Source of the DNA: Paenibacillus sp. FSL H8-0332 | GTDB lineage: Bacteria; Bacillota; Bacilli; Paenibacillales; Paenibacillaceae | Assembly (NCBI RefSeq): GCF_037963835.1 | Contig: NZ_CP150145.1 | Coordinates: forward strand, 2,170,001 to 2,234,000 | Reading direction: 5' to 3' | Length of the DNA stretch: 64,000 nucleotides | Part shown: piece after piece, positions 49,073 through 57,247 of the stretch | How the letters are laid out: each line of letters starts with the position of its first letter | Position numbering within the stretch: the first letter of the stretch is position 1 | The notes under the pieces: generated by a model | The model's input: only the letters and a program-made list of their open reading frames with translations | Told to the model about the DNA's origin: nothing | Databases searched by the model: none | Program-made: the position numbers and the translations under genes

Positions 49073-50692
49073 TCAGTGATTGACCAGACCTCGCGGTTCC
49101 TTGCTGGTCTGGATGCCCTGCTCCAGTGAGATCTGCCCCAGAAGGGCATGGCGCATGGAATCGACCAGGGCCTCCCAGCTCGCTTCGATCACGTTGCTGG
49201 ATACGCCTACGGTGCTCCAGGTGTCGCTATAGTCCTTGGATTCAATCAGCACGCGTACCTTCGCGGCAGTCTGATCCTGTTCATCCAGCACGCGGACCTT
49301 ATAGTCAGAGAGATGCATATCCTTGAGCTGTGGGAAGTAGGTCTGCAGCGCCTTACGCAGCGCATTATCCAGCGCGTTGACGGGTCCGTTGCCTTCGGCG
49401 GCTGTGTACAGGCTCTCGCCGCCGACCTTCAGCTTGACGAAGGCTTCGGAGACGACAGGGCGGCCGGCGGTTTTCTCGACCAGCATCTTGAATGATTCGA
49501 AGGTGAATAGCTCGTTCATCTCGCCGGTCGCTTCCCGGAGCAGCAATTCAAGCGAAGCATCCGCGCCTTCGAACTGATACCCCTGATGTTCAAGATCCTT
49601 GATCTTGTCGATAACCTTGCGGGCCTGCTCGCTGCTTGGATCAAGGCTAAGCCCCATCTCCTGTGCCTTGGACAGCACATTGCTCTGTCCGGCCAGCTCG
49701 GAGACCAGTACACGCTGCTTATTGCCGACCAGCTCGGGGGCGATATGCTCATAGGTCCGTGAATCACGCAGGATCGCCGAGACATGAATCCCGCCCTTAT
49801 GGGCAAAGGCTGCTGCCCCCACATAAGGCTGGTTCACCGGCATGTTCACGTTGGCGACCTCACTGATATACCGGGCCGTGTTGGTGAGCTGCGGCAGGGA
49901 ATCTCCGGGGATGCAGTGGTAGCCCATTTTGAGCTGCAGCGTTGGGATAATGGAGCATAGATTGGCATTCCCGCAGCGCTCGCCGTAGCCGTTAATGGTC
50001 CCCTGGACCTGCCGGGCACCGGCGCCGATTGCGCTCAGGGTGTTGGCAACCGCGAGCTCACAATCGTTGTGTGTATGAATACCGAGCGATGCTTCAGGGA
50101 GCAGCACACCGATGCTTGTCACAATATCATGGATCTCATGCGGCAGGGTTCCGCCGTTCGTATCGCACATCACCAGCCAGTCTGCTCCGGCCTCGCGGGC
50201 ACGGGTAAGAACAGCTGCGGCGTATTCCGGGTTGTTCTTGAAGCCATCGAAGAAATGCTCTGCATCGAAGATGACCTCAAGCCCCTTGCGCTTCAAATAA
50301 GAGATGGAGTCGAAGGTCATGGCCAGGTTCTCTTCCAGGGTCGTCTGCAGGGCGGTATGAACATGGAAATCCCACGATTTGCCCACCAGGGTAGCCGCCG
50401 GAACGCCTGCGTTAATCATCCGCTGCAGTCCCTCGTCCTGCTCGGTGAGCGTGTTCTTGCGCCGGGTGCTGCCGAATGCGGTAATCTTGGCATTTAGATG
50501 GAGCTCCTGGACTCTTTTGAAAAATTCGATGTCCTTGTTGTTGCTTCCCGGATTGCCGCCTTCGATATAATGGACACCCAGATCGTCGAGTTTCCTGGCA
50601 ATCTTCAGCTTGTCATCCGCCGACAGACTGATCCCCTCGCCTTGTGTTCCATCGCGCAGGGTAGTATCGAAGATAGAGATAGACTTAGACAT
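49073..50692 (-). CDS. cimA: (R)-citramalate synthase
   Basis: A 539-residue HMGL-like/LeuA-family enzyme that condenses pyruvate with acetyl-CoA to give citramalate, the entry to threonine-independent isoleucine synthesis. The barrel motifs are IFDTTLRDGTQGEGISLS at the N-terminus, the metal-binding HTHND in GIHTHNDCELAVANT, and GTINGYGERCGNANL. The C-terminal LeuA-type regulatory domain is present (residues of about 400-520). The family separates from LeuA by its TQGEG and YIEGGNPGSNN segments. TAGGAGGAC precedes the ATG. It is monocistronic and divergent from dinB. Confidence 0.95.
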   Translation of the reverse strand: MSKSISIFDTTLRDGTQGEGISLSADDKLKIARKLDDLGVHYIEGGNPGSNNKDIEFFKRVQELHLNAKITAFGSTRRKNTLTEQDEGLQRMINAGVPAATLVGKSWDFHVHTALQTTLEENLAMTFDSISYLKRKGLEVIFDAEHFFDGFKNNPEYAAAVLTRAREAGADWLVMCDTNGGTLPHEIHDIVTSIGVLLPEASLGIHTHNDCELAVANTLSAIGAGARQVQGTINGYGERCGNANLCSIIPTLQLKMGYHCIPGDSLPQLTNTARYISEVANVNMPVNQPYVGAAAFAHKGGIHVSAILRDSRTYEHIAPELVGNKQRVLVSELAGQSNVLSKAQEMGLSLDPSSEQARKVIDKIKDLEHQGYQFEGADASLELLLREATGEMNELFTFESFKMLVEKTAGRPVVSEAFVKLKVGGESLYTAAEGNGPVNALDNALRKALQTYFPQLKDMHLSDYKVRVLDEQDQTAAKVRVLIESKDYSDTWSTVGVSSNVIEASWEALVDSMRHALLGQISLEQGIQTSKEPRGLVNH

Positions 50693-50744
50693 GAGTGTCC
50701 TCCTAAAAGTGTTGTTAGCCTTCGTATAGGAAATTAATTTTTAT

Positions 50745-50772
50745 ATTATAGCATTTTTACGCGGGAAAGTAA
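50745..50772 (-). promoter_or_regulatory. Probable cimA promoter
   Basis: On the minus strand TTACTT (50772-50767) and TATAAT (50750-50745) are separated by 16 bp. Confidence 0.45.
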
Positions 50773-50816
50773 CAAAGAACTTTTCACCTCGCTGTCACAA
50801 GCGGCTCTCTGGCAAG

Positions 50817-50845
50817 TTGACCTCCCGCCGGGGTAGAGGTATGCT
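50817..50845 (+). promoter_or_regulatory. Probable dinB promoter
   Basis: TTGACC (50817-50822) and TATGCT (50840-50845) are separated by 17 bp. No GAAC-N4-GTTC LexA/DinR box is seen in the gap. Confidence 0.65.
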
Positions 50846-50886
50846 GACAATAACAATGGAACCCCGAAGATAAGAAGGTGGATACC

Positions 50887-52179
50887 ATGCAGAGTGTGGA
50901 TCAATATTATCCGGCAAGCGGCAGGGTTATTCTGCATGTGGACATGAATGCCTTCTACTGCTCTGTGCATGAGGCGGAAGATCCGGAGCAATATAAAGGC
51001 AAGGCGACAGCGGTGGCGGGCAGCGTGGAGGCTAGAAGGGGAATTATCGTCACCTGCTCCTACGCTGCGCGCAGGCTGGGCATCTCCACCGGGATGCAGG
51101 TGCAGAAGGCGCTGCGAATTTGTCCTTCCTTAATGCTTATTAAGCCGGATTTTCATCTATACCGCAAGTACTCCAATGCATTCATGCAGATTGCCTACAG
51201 CTATACTCCGCTGCTCGAAGCGGTCTCGATAGACGAATGCTATCTCGATATCACCGGCTCCCGCCAATTCGGAACGCCGCCGGAGATTGCCGAGGCGATA
51301 CAGCGGCGGATTTTGGAGGAGCTGGGTCTGCCCTGCTCCATCGGGATTGCCCCCAACAAGCTGCTGGCGAAGATCGCTTCCGATCTGAAGAAGCCCAGCG
51401 GGATCTCAGTGCTGCGCCTGCGCGATGTGCCGACCGTGCTGTGGGACAAGCCGTGCAATGAGATGTTTGGTATTGGCGGCAAGACGGCTGAGAAGCTGCG
51501 GAAGCTGGGGATCTATAGCATCGGCCAGCTGGCGGCAGCGGATGAGACGATGCTGGTCGGGCATTTTGGCGTCATGGGCTCCTGGCTGAAACGGGCCGGG
51601 AATGGGATTGATCATGGAATCGTCAATCCTGAGCGGGAGCAGAGCAAATCCATCGGACATACGACTACGCTGCCGCATGATGTGGTGGGGCTGGCTGAGG
51701 CGCGCCCGATTCTGCTGAATCTAAGCGATCAGGTGGCGCGCAGGCTGAGGAAGCAAGGGCTGGTTGCAGCGGGGGTACAGCTGACGATCCGCACGCCGGA
51801 TATGAAGACGATCACCCGCTCCCGCCAGCTTGAGGCTCCCACGGAGAGTGCCGAGGACATCTATAAGGTGGCCTGCGACCAGTTCGCGCGCCACTGGAAG
51901 GGCGATAAGCCGGTGCGGCTGCTGGGGGTAACGCTCCAGGGGCTGATGCCCAAAGAGGAGTCGGCCATTCAGCTGGACCTGTTCGACTACGAACGGCAGC
52001 CGAAGAAGGAATCGCTCAATAAGGCGATGGATATGCTGCGCAACAAATTCGGCGAGAATGCAGTGCTGACCGCAGGGATGCTGAGCGACAGCCACTCGGC
52101 GCGGCTGCGTAACCATAAGGAGCGGGGCACCTCGCTGCAGAAGGACAATCTGGGCGGTGCAGATAAGGATATAGACTGA
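50887..52179 (+). CDS. dinB: DNA polymerase IV (Y family)
   Basis: About 430 residues from the ATG at 50887, which has AAGAAGGTG upstream; a GTG at 50878 lies within that site. The Y-family palm residues are D19 in LHVDMNAFYCSVHEAEDP and D116/E117 in AVSIDECYLDIT. The helix-hairpin-helix GIGGKTAEKLRKLGIYSIGQL and the little-finger domain follow. QLDLF near the C-terminus is a sliding-clamp-binding motif. It performs error-prone synthesis across lesions. No SOS box is visible upstream. Confidence 0.95.
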   Translation: MQSVDQYYPASGRVILHVDMNAFYCSVHEAEDPEQYKGKATAVAGSVEARRGIIVTCSYAARRLGISTGMQVQKALRICPSLMLIKPDFHLYRKYSNAFMQIAYSYTPLLEAVSIDECYLDITGSRQFGTPPEIAEAIQRRILEELGLPCSIGIAPNKLLAKIASDLKKPSGISVLRLRDVPTVLWDKPCNEMFGIGGKTAEKLRKLGIYSIGQLAAADETMLVGHFGVMGSWLKRAGNGIDHGIVNPEREQSKSIGHTTTLPHDVVGLAEARPILLNLSDQVARRLRKQGLVAAGVQLTIRTPDMKTITRSRQLEAPTESAEDIYKVACDQFARHWKGDKPVRLLGVTLQGLMPKEESAIQLDLFDYERQPKKESLNKAMDMLRNKFGENAVLTAGMLSDSHSARLRNHKERGTSLQKDNLGGADKDID

Positions 52180-52320
52180 ACTAAGGCCCGGAATCAGCCG
52201 CCTGGAGCATCGCAGAGAATGAGGCAATAATGTCAACACATTGAAAATTCATTGAAATTGTATCCTATTTATATTAATATGAGAAAAATAACAGGCTGCG
52301 ACTGCAGGCTGTATAGTTAA

Positions 52321-52581
<261 letters not shown>

Positions 52582-52597
52582 GCTCCTGCCATCACAT

Positions 52598-52646
52598 AAA
52601 GACATCTCCGGACCGCGATAAATGCGGCTTGAGGTGTCTTTTTTTG
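52598..52646 (+). terminator. Terminator of the ferredoxin gene
   Basis: AAAGACATCTC (52598-52608) pairs with GAGGTGTCTTT (52631-52641), with inner GACCGC/GCGGC pairing and a T-run. Confidence 0.9.
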
Positions 52647-52808
52647 CATCCTCTGCCGATATAAAATAGAAGATAGATACGCATACATAACTATATAACC
52701 AAAAGCGGGAAGGATCGGAGGGGGACTTAAGGGTCGGCTGGAGCGAAAGCGGCCGGAGGTCAGAGGGGGTTCCCCGCAGTGACGACTGAGCTTAAAGTGG
52801 AGGCCAAC

Positions 52809-54236
52809 ATGAAGAATGCTCAGCATCTAAAAGCCTATGTACAGATGCATCCGGATAATAAGATGGCATGGTACTTGCTTGGTAAGGAATACTATAAGAA
52901 CGGGCAGTATGGAAAAGCGAATTACTGTTATAATCAGGCCGGGGAAGTGTATGAGGCTTTTGAACGCAGCAAGGTACCGGCGGATATGCTGCAGCAGTAT
53001 GAGGAAGGGCTGCTTGAATCGGCCAGGGAACGGCAGACTGCGAGGCTCAGGAAGCGCCGGGTGCTGCTGGCTCTAATGCTGCTGCTCTTGCTGCTTATTC
53101 CGGCTGCCGTAGCGCCGGGACTTCAGCCGGACAGTGCGGGCATAGCTGCACCGGTCGCGGCGGTATCAGCCGTGCTGCCGGAGACAGCCGAAGAGAGGCC
53201 GGTAAGTCCCCAAGAACCGGCAAGTCTGGATTTCACGGCGGTAGCGGCGGATGCTGCTGCGGGGGGCGGGGGCCTTGCAGCTATCCTGAAGTCGGCGAAG
53301 ACGCCTTCCGCCACCGCACTGCTCGGTATGAAGCGCTCGGGCAAATGGCTGCTGTGGAAGAAAGGGCTGCCGTTGGAGGCCACCCTTGTTAAGAGCGGAG
53401 AAGGACGTATAGTCTATCAGTCCTATAATCCGGCAGCGTGCGCATGCCAGCCGCCGGATTCGGCGGAGCTTAAGCAGCAGGGGCTGAACTGGCAGAAGCA
53501 GCAGGAGGAGCTGGCTGTGCTCTGGAGTGCGCTGCGTGCGTACAAGAACAGCAAGGGAGCTTATCCCGAAGCGGTACAGGAATTAGTGAAGCCGTTCCCG
53601 GCGAACGTGCTGGGCGGCATCACCCCGCTGATGAAGGAAGCCTTCGCACCTCTGAGAGCAGCCGCACGAGGAGAGGCGCCGCTGCTCTCAGCATCACCGC
53701 AGCCGTCTGGCGGCCAAGATGAAGGTACTCCGGGGCAAGAGCAGACGGGCGGCGGACGTCCGGCGGCGGGGCCGGGGGAGAAGCTTTTTTTCAAAGAACC
53801 GCTTGCTATTATTGTTGATAAGCAAAACCACCGTCTGGCGGTCACCAGCGGCAATGTGATTGTGCGGAATTATGCTGTGGGACTCGGTGGGGATAAGACT
53901 CCTGAAGGGGAGTTCGCCATTAAGGATAAGGTTGTGAACCCGAACGGGCGCGATAACGGGGAGTTCGGCAGCCGCGGCATGCAGCTCTCGGACAGTAATT
54001 ATGCGATTCACGGGACGAATGAGCCGGATAGTATCGGCAAGGATGAGTCGCTGGGGTGTATCCGGATGAGCCGGAAGGATGTGGAGGAGCTGTTCGCGAT
54101 GGTGCCGATGGGCACGAAGGTTCAGATCAGTCAAGGGGTTCTGCCTGAGGAGCTGGTCGTACCGGAGGAACGTTTCCCTTCAGATTCGCCCCGTAATCAG
54201 ACCAACCCCCATAAAGTATACCATTGGCTGAACTAA
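52809..54236 (+). CDS. L,D-transpeptidase (YkuD) with N-terminal TPR and membrane anchor
   Basis: About 475 residues from the ATG at 52809, which follows GGAGG by 5 bp; a GTG at 52779 is weaker. Residues of about 1-50 are a TPR-like helix pair (AWYLLGKEYYKNGQYGKANYCYNQAGEVY). A basic stretch and one transmembrane helix (LLALMLLLLLLIPAAVA) follow, then a Pro/Ala/Gly-rich outer region. The C-terminal YkuD domain (from LAIIVDKQNHRLAV) has the catalytic core IHGTNEPDSIGKDESLGCIRMSRKDVEEL with its Cys. It crosslinks peptidoglycan through L,D bonds, probably in spore or stress wall. Confidence 0.9.
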   Translation: MKNAQHLKAYVQMHPDNKMAWYLLGKEYYKNGQYGKANYCYNQAGEVYEAFERSKVPADMLQQYEEGLLESARERQTARLRKRRVLLALMLLLLLLIPAAVAPGLQPDSAGIAAPVAAVSAVLPETAEERPVSPQEPASLDFTAVAADAAAGGGGLAAILKSAKTPSATALLGMKRSGKWLLWKKGLPLEATLVKSGEGRIVYQSYNPAACACQPPDSAELKQQGLNWQKQQEELAVLWSALRAYKNSKGAYPEAVQELVKPFPANVLGGITPLMKEAFAPLRAAARGEAPLLSASPQPSGGQDEGTPGQEQTGGGRPAAGPGEKLFFKEPLAIIVDKQNHRLAVTSGNVIVRNYAVGLGGDKTPEGEFAIKDKVVNPNGRDNGEFGSRGMQLSDSNYAIHGTNEPDSIGKDESLGCIRMSRKDVEELFAMVPMGTKVQISQGVLPEELVVPEERFPSDSPRNQTNPHKVYHWLN

Positions 54237-54370
54237 TTCCCGACAAAGACAAATAAAACGGCGATAAGCGCAATCAGAAGTACCAGACTGGCGCCGATCC
54301 ACAGAATGGCTTTGCGGTTCACTTCTTCTTTTTTCTGCTGGAGTGTGGGAGGCTTACGTTTTGTTGACAT
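54233..54370 (-). CDS. Small single-helix membrane protein (45 aa)
   Basis: An ATG at 54370 with AGAAGGGTG upstream opens a 45-residue frame. It has a basic N-terminus (MSTKRKPPTLQQKKEEVNRK) and one hydrophobic helix (AILWIGASLVLLIALIAVLFVF), ending GN-stop. Its stop overlaps that of the L,D-transpeptidase gene on the other strand by 3 bp. The pattern of good site, basic head and clean helix supports a real gene; the function is unknown. Confidence 0.65.
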   Translation of the reverse strand: MSTKRKPPTLQQKKEEVNRKAILWIGASLVLLIALIAVLFVFVGN

Positions 54371-54414
54371 TAGGTCACCCTTCTTTCTCTCTTAGTCTGT
54401 GATAACCCTTACAT

Positions 54415-54630
54415 GTGAGGATTGGCGGCGGTGCATGGAACTTGTACCCGCTCCTCTATTCTAGTCTGGATGAAAAGACAAGTCTAGCTGCAATCTCTTA
54501 CGGCAGGGACTTGACGGCCGAGGCCTTAGTCTATACAGAGGAATACCGGCTGGAGTATTATAAGGAAGGTTTTATGCTGGAGCGTGAAGGACACAGAAGC
54601 AGGAGTGATGCTGTTGTGGCAAGTATTTGA
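54415..54630 (+). CDS. Doubtful small open frame (71 aa)
   Basis: A 71-residue frame from a GTG with no ribosome binding site. The content (LYSSLDEKTSLAAISYGRDLTAEALVYTEEYRLEYYKEG) is not clearly protein-like or homologous to anything I know. It may be a remnant or chance. The rest of the 54371-54790 gap shows nothing further except the pyrD ribosome binding site. Confidence 0.25.
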   Translation: MRIGGGAWNLYPLLYSSLDEKTSLAAISYGRDLTAEALVYTEEYRLEYYKEGFMLEREGHRSRSDAVVASI

Positions 54631-54790
54631 ATACGGAATTGGCGGCGGCGTCAAGGAAGTGCGGCAGGGCGGGGACAATCGCTACGGCAAAAAACTTTTC
54701 TTTTCCACCGGAAACGGATAAAATTAAGAAGAAACCTATAGATACGGGAGTCGTTATGTCAATTGTGGTTCCCTTGAAGGAGCGAGAACG

Positions 54791-55885
54791 GTGCTGTATC
54801 GACATTTTGGTAAACCAATTTTCTTTAAAATGGACCCGGAGACTGCGCATCATCTCGTCATCGGCGGACTGAATAAAGCAGATCTAGTTCCCGGCGGGAG
54901 CGCGGCCATGCGCCTGATGTACGGGGTTCCTGAGACGGCTGACCTTGCGGTGGACCTGTTCGGGGTACATTTTCCGACGCCTGTGGGCTTAGCGGCAGGA
55001 CTGGATAAGAATGCGGAAGCGGTAGGAGGCTTCTCTTCGATCGGCTTCGGATTTATGGAGGTAGGCACGGTAACTCCGGTAGGCCAGCCCGGCAATGACA
55101 GTCCCCGGCTGTTCCGGCTGTTGCCTGACAAGGCGCTAATTAACCGGATGGGCTTCAATAATGAAGGCGCGGAGGCCATGGCTGAACGCCTCAAGAAGCT
55201 GAAGAAACGCAGAATTCCGGTGGCGGTCAATATCGGACGCAACAAGGCCACCCCGAACGAGTTGGCGCATGAGGATTACCGCAAGTGTATCCGTACGCTG
55301 TATCCGTACGGTGATTTTTTTGTGGTCAACATCAGCTCGCCGAATACCCCGGATCTCCGGAGTCTTCAGCATGGCAGCGAGCTCTCAAACCTGCTTAGCG
55401 AGGTTAAGGAAGAGATGGAGCTGCAGCGGGAGAAGACGGGCATCAAGAAGGGGCTGCTGGTCAAGATCGCTCCTGATGTCAGTGACGCTGAGCTGGAATA
55501 TATGGTACATACCCTCACGGAAGCCCGAATGGACGGCGTGATTGCCACCAATACGACCCTCTCCCGTGAAGGGCTGCGGAGCGATAAAGCCGGTGAGACG
55601 GGCGGGCTGAGCGGCCAGCCGCTGCGTGACCGTTCCACGGAGATTATCCGCAGAATTTATAGCCAGACCGGCGGCAAGCTGCCGATTATCGGGTCGGGCG
55701 GGATTTTTACAGCCCAGGATGCTTACGATAAAATACGGGCGGGCGCCAGTCTGGTCGAAATTTATACAGCACTCATCTATGAAGGGCCGGAGGTTAACCG
55801 TAGAGTGCATGCCGGACTACGGCAGCTGCTGCGGCGGGATGGCTTCCAGAGGCTCCTTGATGCGGTAGGCGCTGATCATCACTGA
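54791..55885 (+). CDS. pyrD: Dihydroorotate dehydrogenase (quinone, class 2)
   Basis: A 364-residue FMN enzyme of pyrimidine synthesis that oxidises dihydroorotate with quinone as acceptor. The start is a GTG with AAGGAG upstream. The N-terminal membrane-associating helices (PIFFKMDPETAHHLVIGGL) mark class 2. Catalytic and FMN motifs are PVGLAAGLDKNAEA, GTVTPVGQPGNDSPRLFRL, NINISSPNTPDLR-like (VNISSPNTPDLRSLQ) and PIIGSGGIFTAQDAYDKI. The Ser of SSPNT is the catalytic base. Firmicutes often use class 1B enzymes in the pyr operon; this is a stand-alone copy ahead of relQ. Confidence 0.95.
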   Translation: MLYRHFGKPIFFKMDPETAHHLVIGGLNKADLVPGGSAAMRLMYGVPETADLAVDLFGVHFPTPVGLAAGLDKNAEAVGGFSSIGFGFMEVGTVTPVGQPGNDSPRLFRLLPDKALINRMGFNNEGAEAMAERLKKLKKRRIPVAVNIGRNKATPNELAHEDYRKCIRTLYPYGDFFVVNISSPNTPDLRSLQHGSELSNLLSEVKEEMELQREKTGIKKGLLVKIAPDVSDAELEYMVHTLTEARMDGVIATNTTLSREGLRSDKAGETGGLSGQPLRDRSTEIIRRIYSQTGGKLPIIGSGGIFTAQDAYDKIRAGASLVEIYTALIYEGPEVNRRVHAGLRQLLRRDGFQRLLDAVGADHH

Positions 55886-55912
55886 AGGATGAATGGACAG
55901 GAGGACAAGGCG

Positions 55913-56725
55913 ATGGACGTCAGGGACTGGGGAACTTTTCTGCTTCCTTATGAACAAACGGTGGAGGAATTGAAGGTTAAATTCAAGACGATGCGCTCCG
56001 AACTCAAGAAAAGGGAAGAATATACGCCGATTGAATTCGTTACCGGCCGTGTGAAGCGGCTGTCTAGCATCCTTGAGAAGGCCAAACGGTTGAACGTAAA
56101 AATGGAGGATCTGGAAACGGGCATTGAGGATATCGCCGGCATACGCATTATGTGCCAGTTCGTCGAGGATATCCGCAGAGTGGCGGAATACATCCGGGCC
56201 CGCAAGGACCTTGAAGTGCTATATGAGAAGGACTACATTACCAATTATAAGGAGAGCGGCTACCGCAGCTTCCATATGATCATCCGCTATCCGGTACAGA
56301 CTGCGCTGGGTCAAAAGATTGTATTGGCAGAAATTCAAATTCGTACGCTGGCGATGAACTTCTGGGCAACCATTGAGCATTCGCTGAATTATAAATATCG
56401 GGAGAGTCTGCCCGATGAAATGCGGGTGCGCCTGAAGACGGCAGCAGAAGCGGCTTCCATTCTGGACAGCGAGATGTCGAGCATCCGGGAAGAGATTCTG
56501 GAGGCCCAGAAGACCTTCGAGGAGAACTCGAACATGACGACCCAACTGCTGAAGGCCATCCACCAGCTGTATTTCTATCATCTTGTAAATGAAGCGATTG
56601 AGAGCCAGGAACGGTTCAATGCAATCTGGCAGGCTCAGGATATGGATGAGATGAAGGAACTGCTGGACCATGTGCGCGAGCTGCTCTCGAATGCCAAGAA
56701 GGGCAGCGAGCCGGATGGCTTATGA
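55913..56725 (+). CDS. relQ: Small alarmone synthetase RelQ/YjbM
   Basis: A 270-residue protein from the ATG at 55913, preceded by AGGAGG; an ATG at 55889 abuts its site. The RelA/SpoT synthetase core is complete: YTPIEFVTGRVKRLSSILEKAKR, IEDIAGIRIMCQFVEDI, NYKESGYRSFHMIIRYPV and AEIQIRTLAMNFWATIEHSLNYKYR. No hydrolase HD, TGS or ACT domains are present. It makes (p)ppGpp from GTP/GDP and ATP as a cytosolic tetramer. It is longer than B. subtilis YjbM by a C-terminal helical extension, and it overlaps the DUF309 gene. Confidence 0.94.
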   Translation: MDVRDWGTFLLPYEQTVEELKVKFKTMRSELKKREEYTPIEFVTGRVKRLSSILEKAKRLNVKMEDLETGIEDIAGIRIMCQFVEDIRRVAEYIRARKDLEVLYEKDYITNYKESGYRSFHMIIRYPVQTALGQKIVLAEIQIRTLAMNFWATIEHSLNYKYRESLPDEMRVRLKTAAEAASILDSEMSSIREEILEAQKTFEENSNMTTQLLKAIHQLYFYHLVNEAIESQERFNAIWQAQDMDEMKELLDHVRELLSNAKKGSEPDGL

Positions 56726-57179
56726 GCCGCTGTATCTGGCCTACCTCATCTACTTCAACCGGGACAGGGATTATTTCGAATGTCATGAGGTGCTTGAGGA
56801 ATTATGGCTGGAAAAGCAGCGTGATCCGCTATACAAAGCTCTGCTGCAGGTGGCAGTCGGGCTGTACCATTTCCGTAATGCCAATGTGCGCGGCGGCCTG
56901 ATTCTGCTGAAGCAGTCCCATGAAGTACTGGGCAGATATCCGGCGGTGACGCTGGGTATTGATCTGGCGAAGCTGGTCCGGGAAGCGGGAGCGTATGTTG
57001 CCCGTCTGGAAGCTTACAGCGATCAGCCCTTTGATTATTATGATCTGACGATAAGCATTGTAGACCCCGTGCTGGAGGAAGAGGTCAGGCTGGCGGCTGA
57101 GTCTACTCCGCCTGTGCTGCCCCAGCGGCGCGGGCCGCAGCAGCCGGACAGACCCAGGCATAGGCCGGATGGCGCTTGA
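56715..57179 (+). CDS. DUF309 domain-containing protein
   Basis: A 154-residue protein from the ATG at 56715, which overlaps the end of relQ by 11 bp. The DUF309 core is FNRDRDYFECHEVLEELWL, then LLQVAVGLYHFRNANVRGGLILLKQS, with conserved His, Glu and Trp residues that may bind a metal. A Pro/Arg-rich tail (QRRGPQQPDRPRHRPDG) is probably disordered. The function is unknown. Translational coupling to relQ is likely. Confidence 0.88.
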   Translation: MAYEPLYLAYLIYFNRDRDYFECHEVLEELWLEKQRDPLYKALLQVAVGLYHFRNANVRGGLILLKQSHEVLGRYPAVTLGIDLAKLVREAGAYVARLEAYSDQPFDYYDLTISIVDPVLEEEVRLAAESTPPVLPQRRGPQQPDRPRHRPDGA

Positions 57180-57196
57180 CCATAGTAAGGTTACCA

Positions 57197-57222
57197 CAGG
57201 AGCACCCGCAGGGGTGTTCCTG
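57197..57222 (+). terminator. Hairpin before the first RsmF-like gene
   Basis: CAGGAGCACCC (57197-57207) pairs with GGGGTGTTCCTG (57211-57222), with wobble pairs; only a weak T-run (ATTATTTG) follows. Confidence 0.5.
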
Positions 57223-57247
57223 ATTATTTGAGCGGGAGGACGGCATC

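Noticed and set aside
50693..50886. LexA/DinR box upstream of dinB and a T-box leader upstream of cimA
   Set aside because: No GAAC-N4-GTTC match is present, and the cimA leader is too short and lacks the T-box core.
53900..54140. Loss of the His in the SHGC motif of the L,D-transpeptidase (SLGC here)
   Set aside because: This position also varies in other YkuD proteins (Lys in B. subtilis YkuD as I recall); the catalytic Cys, Arg and upstream His are kept, so inactivity is not implied.
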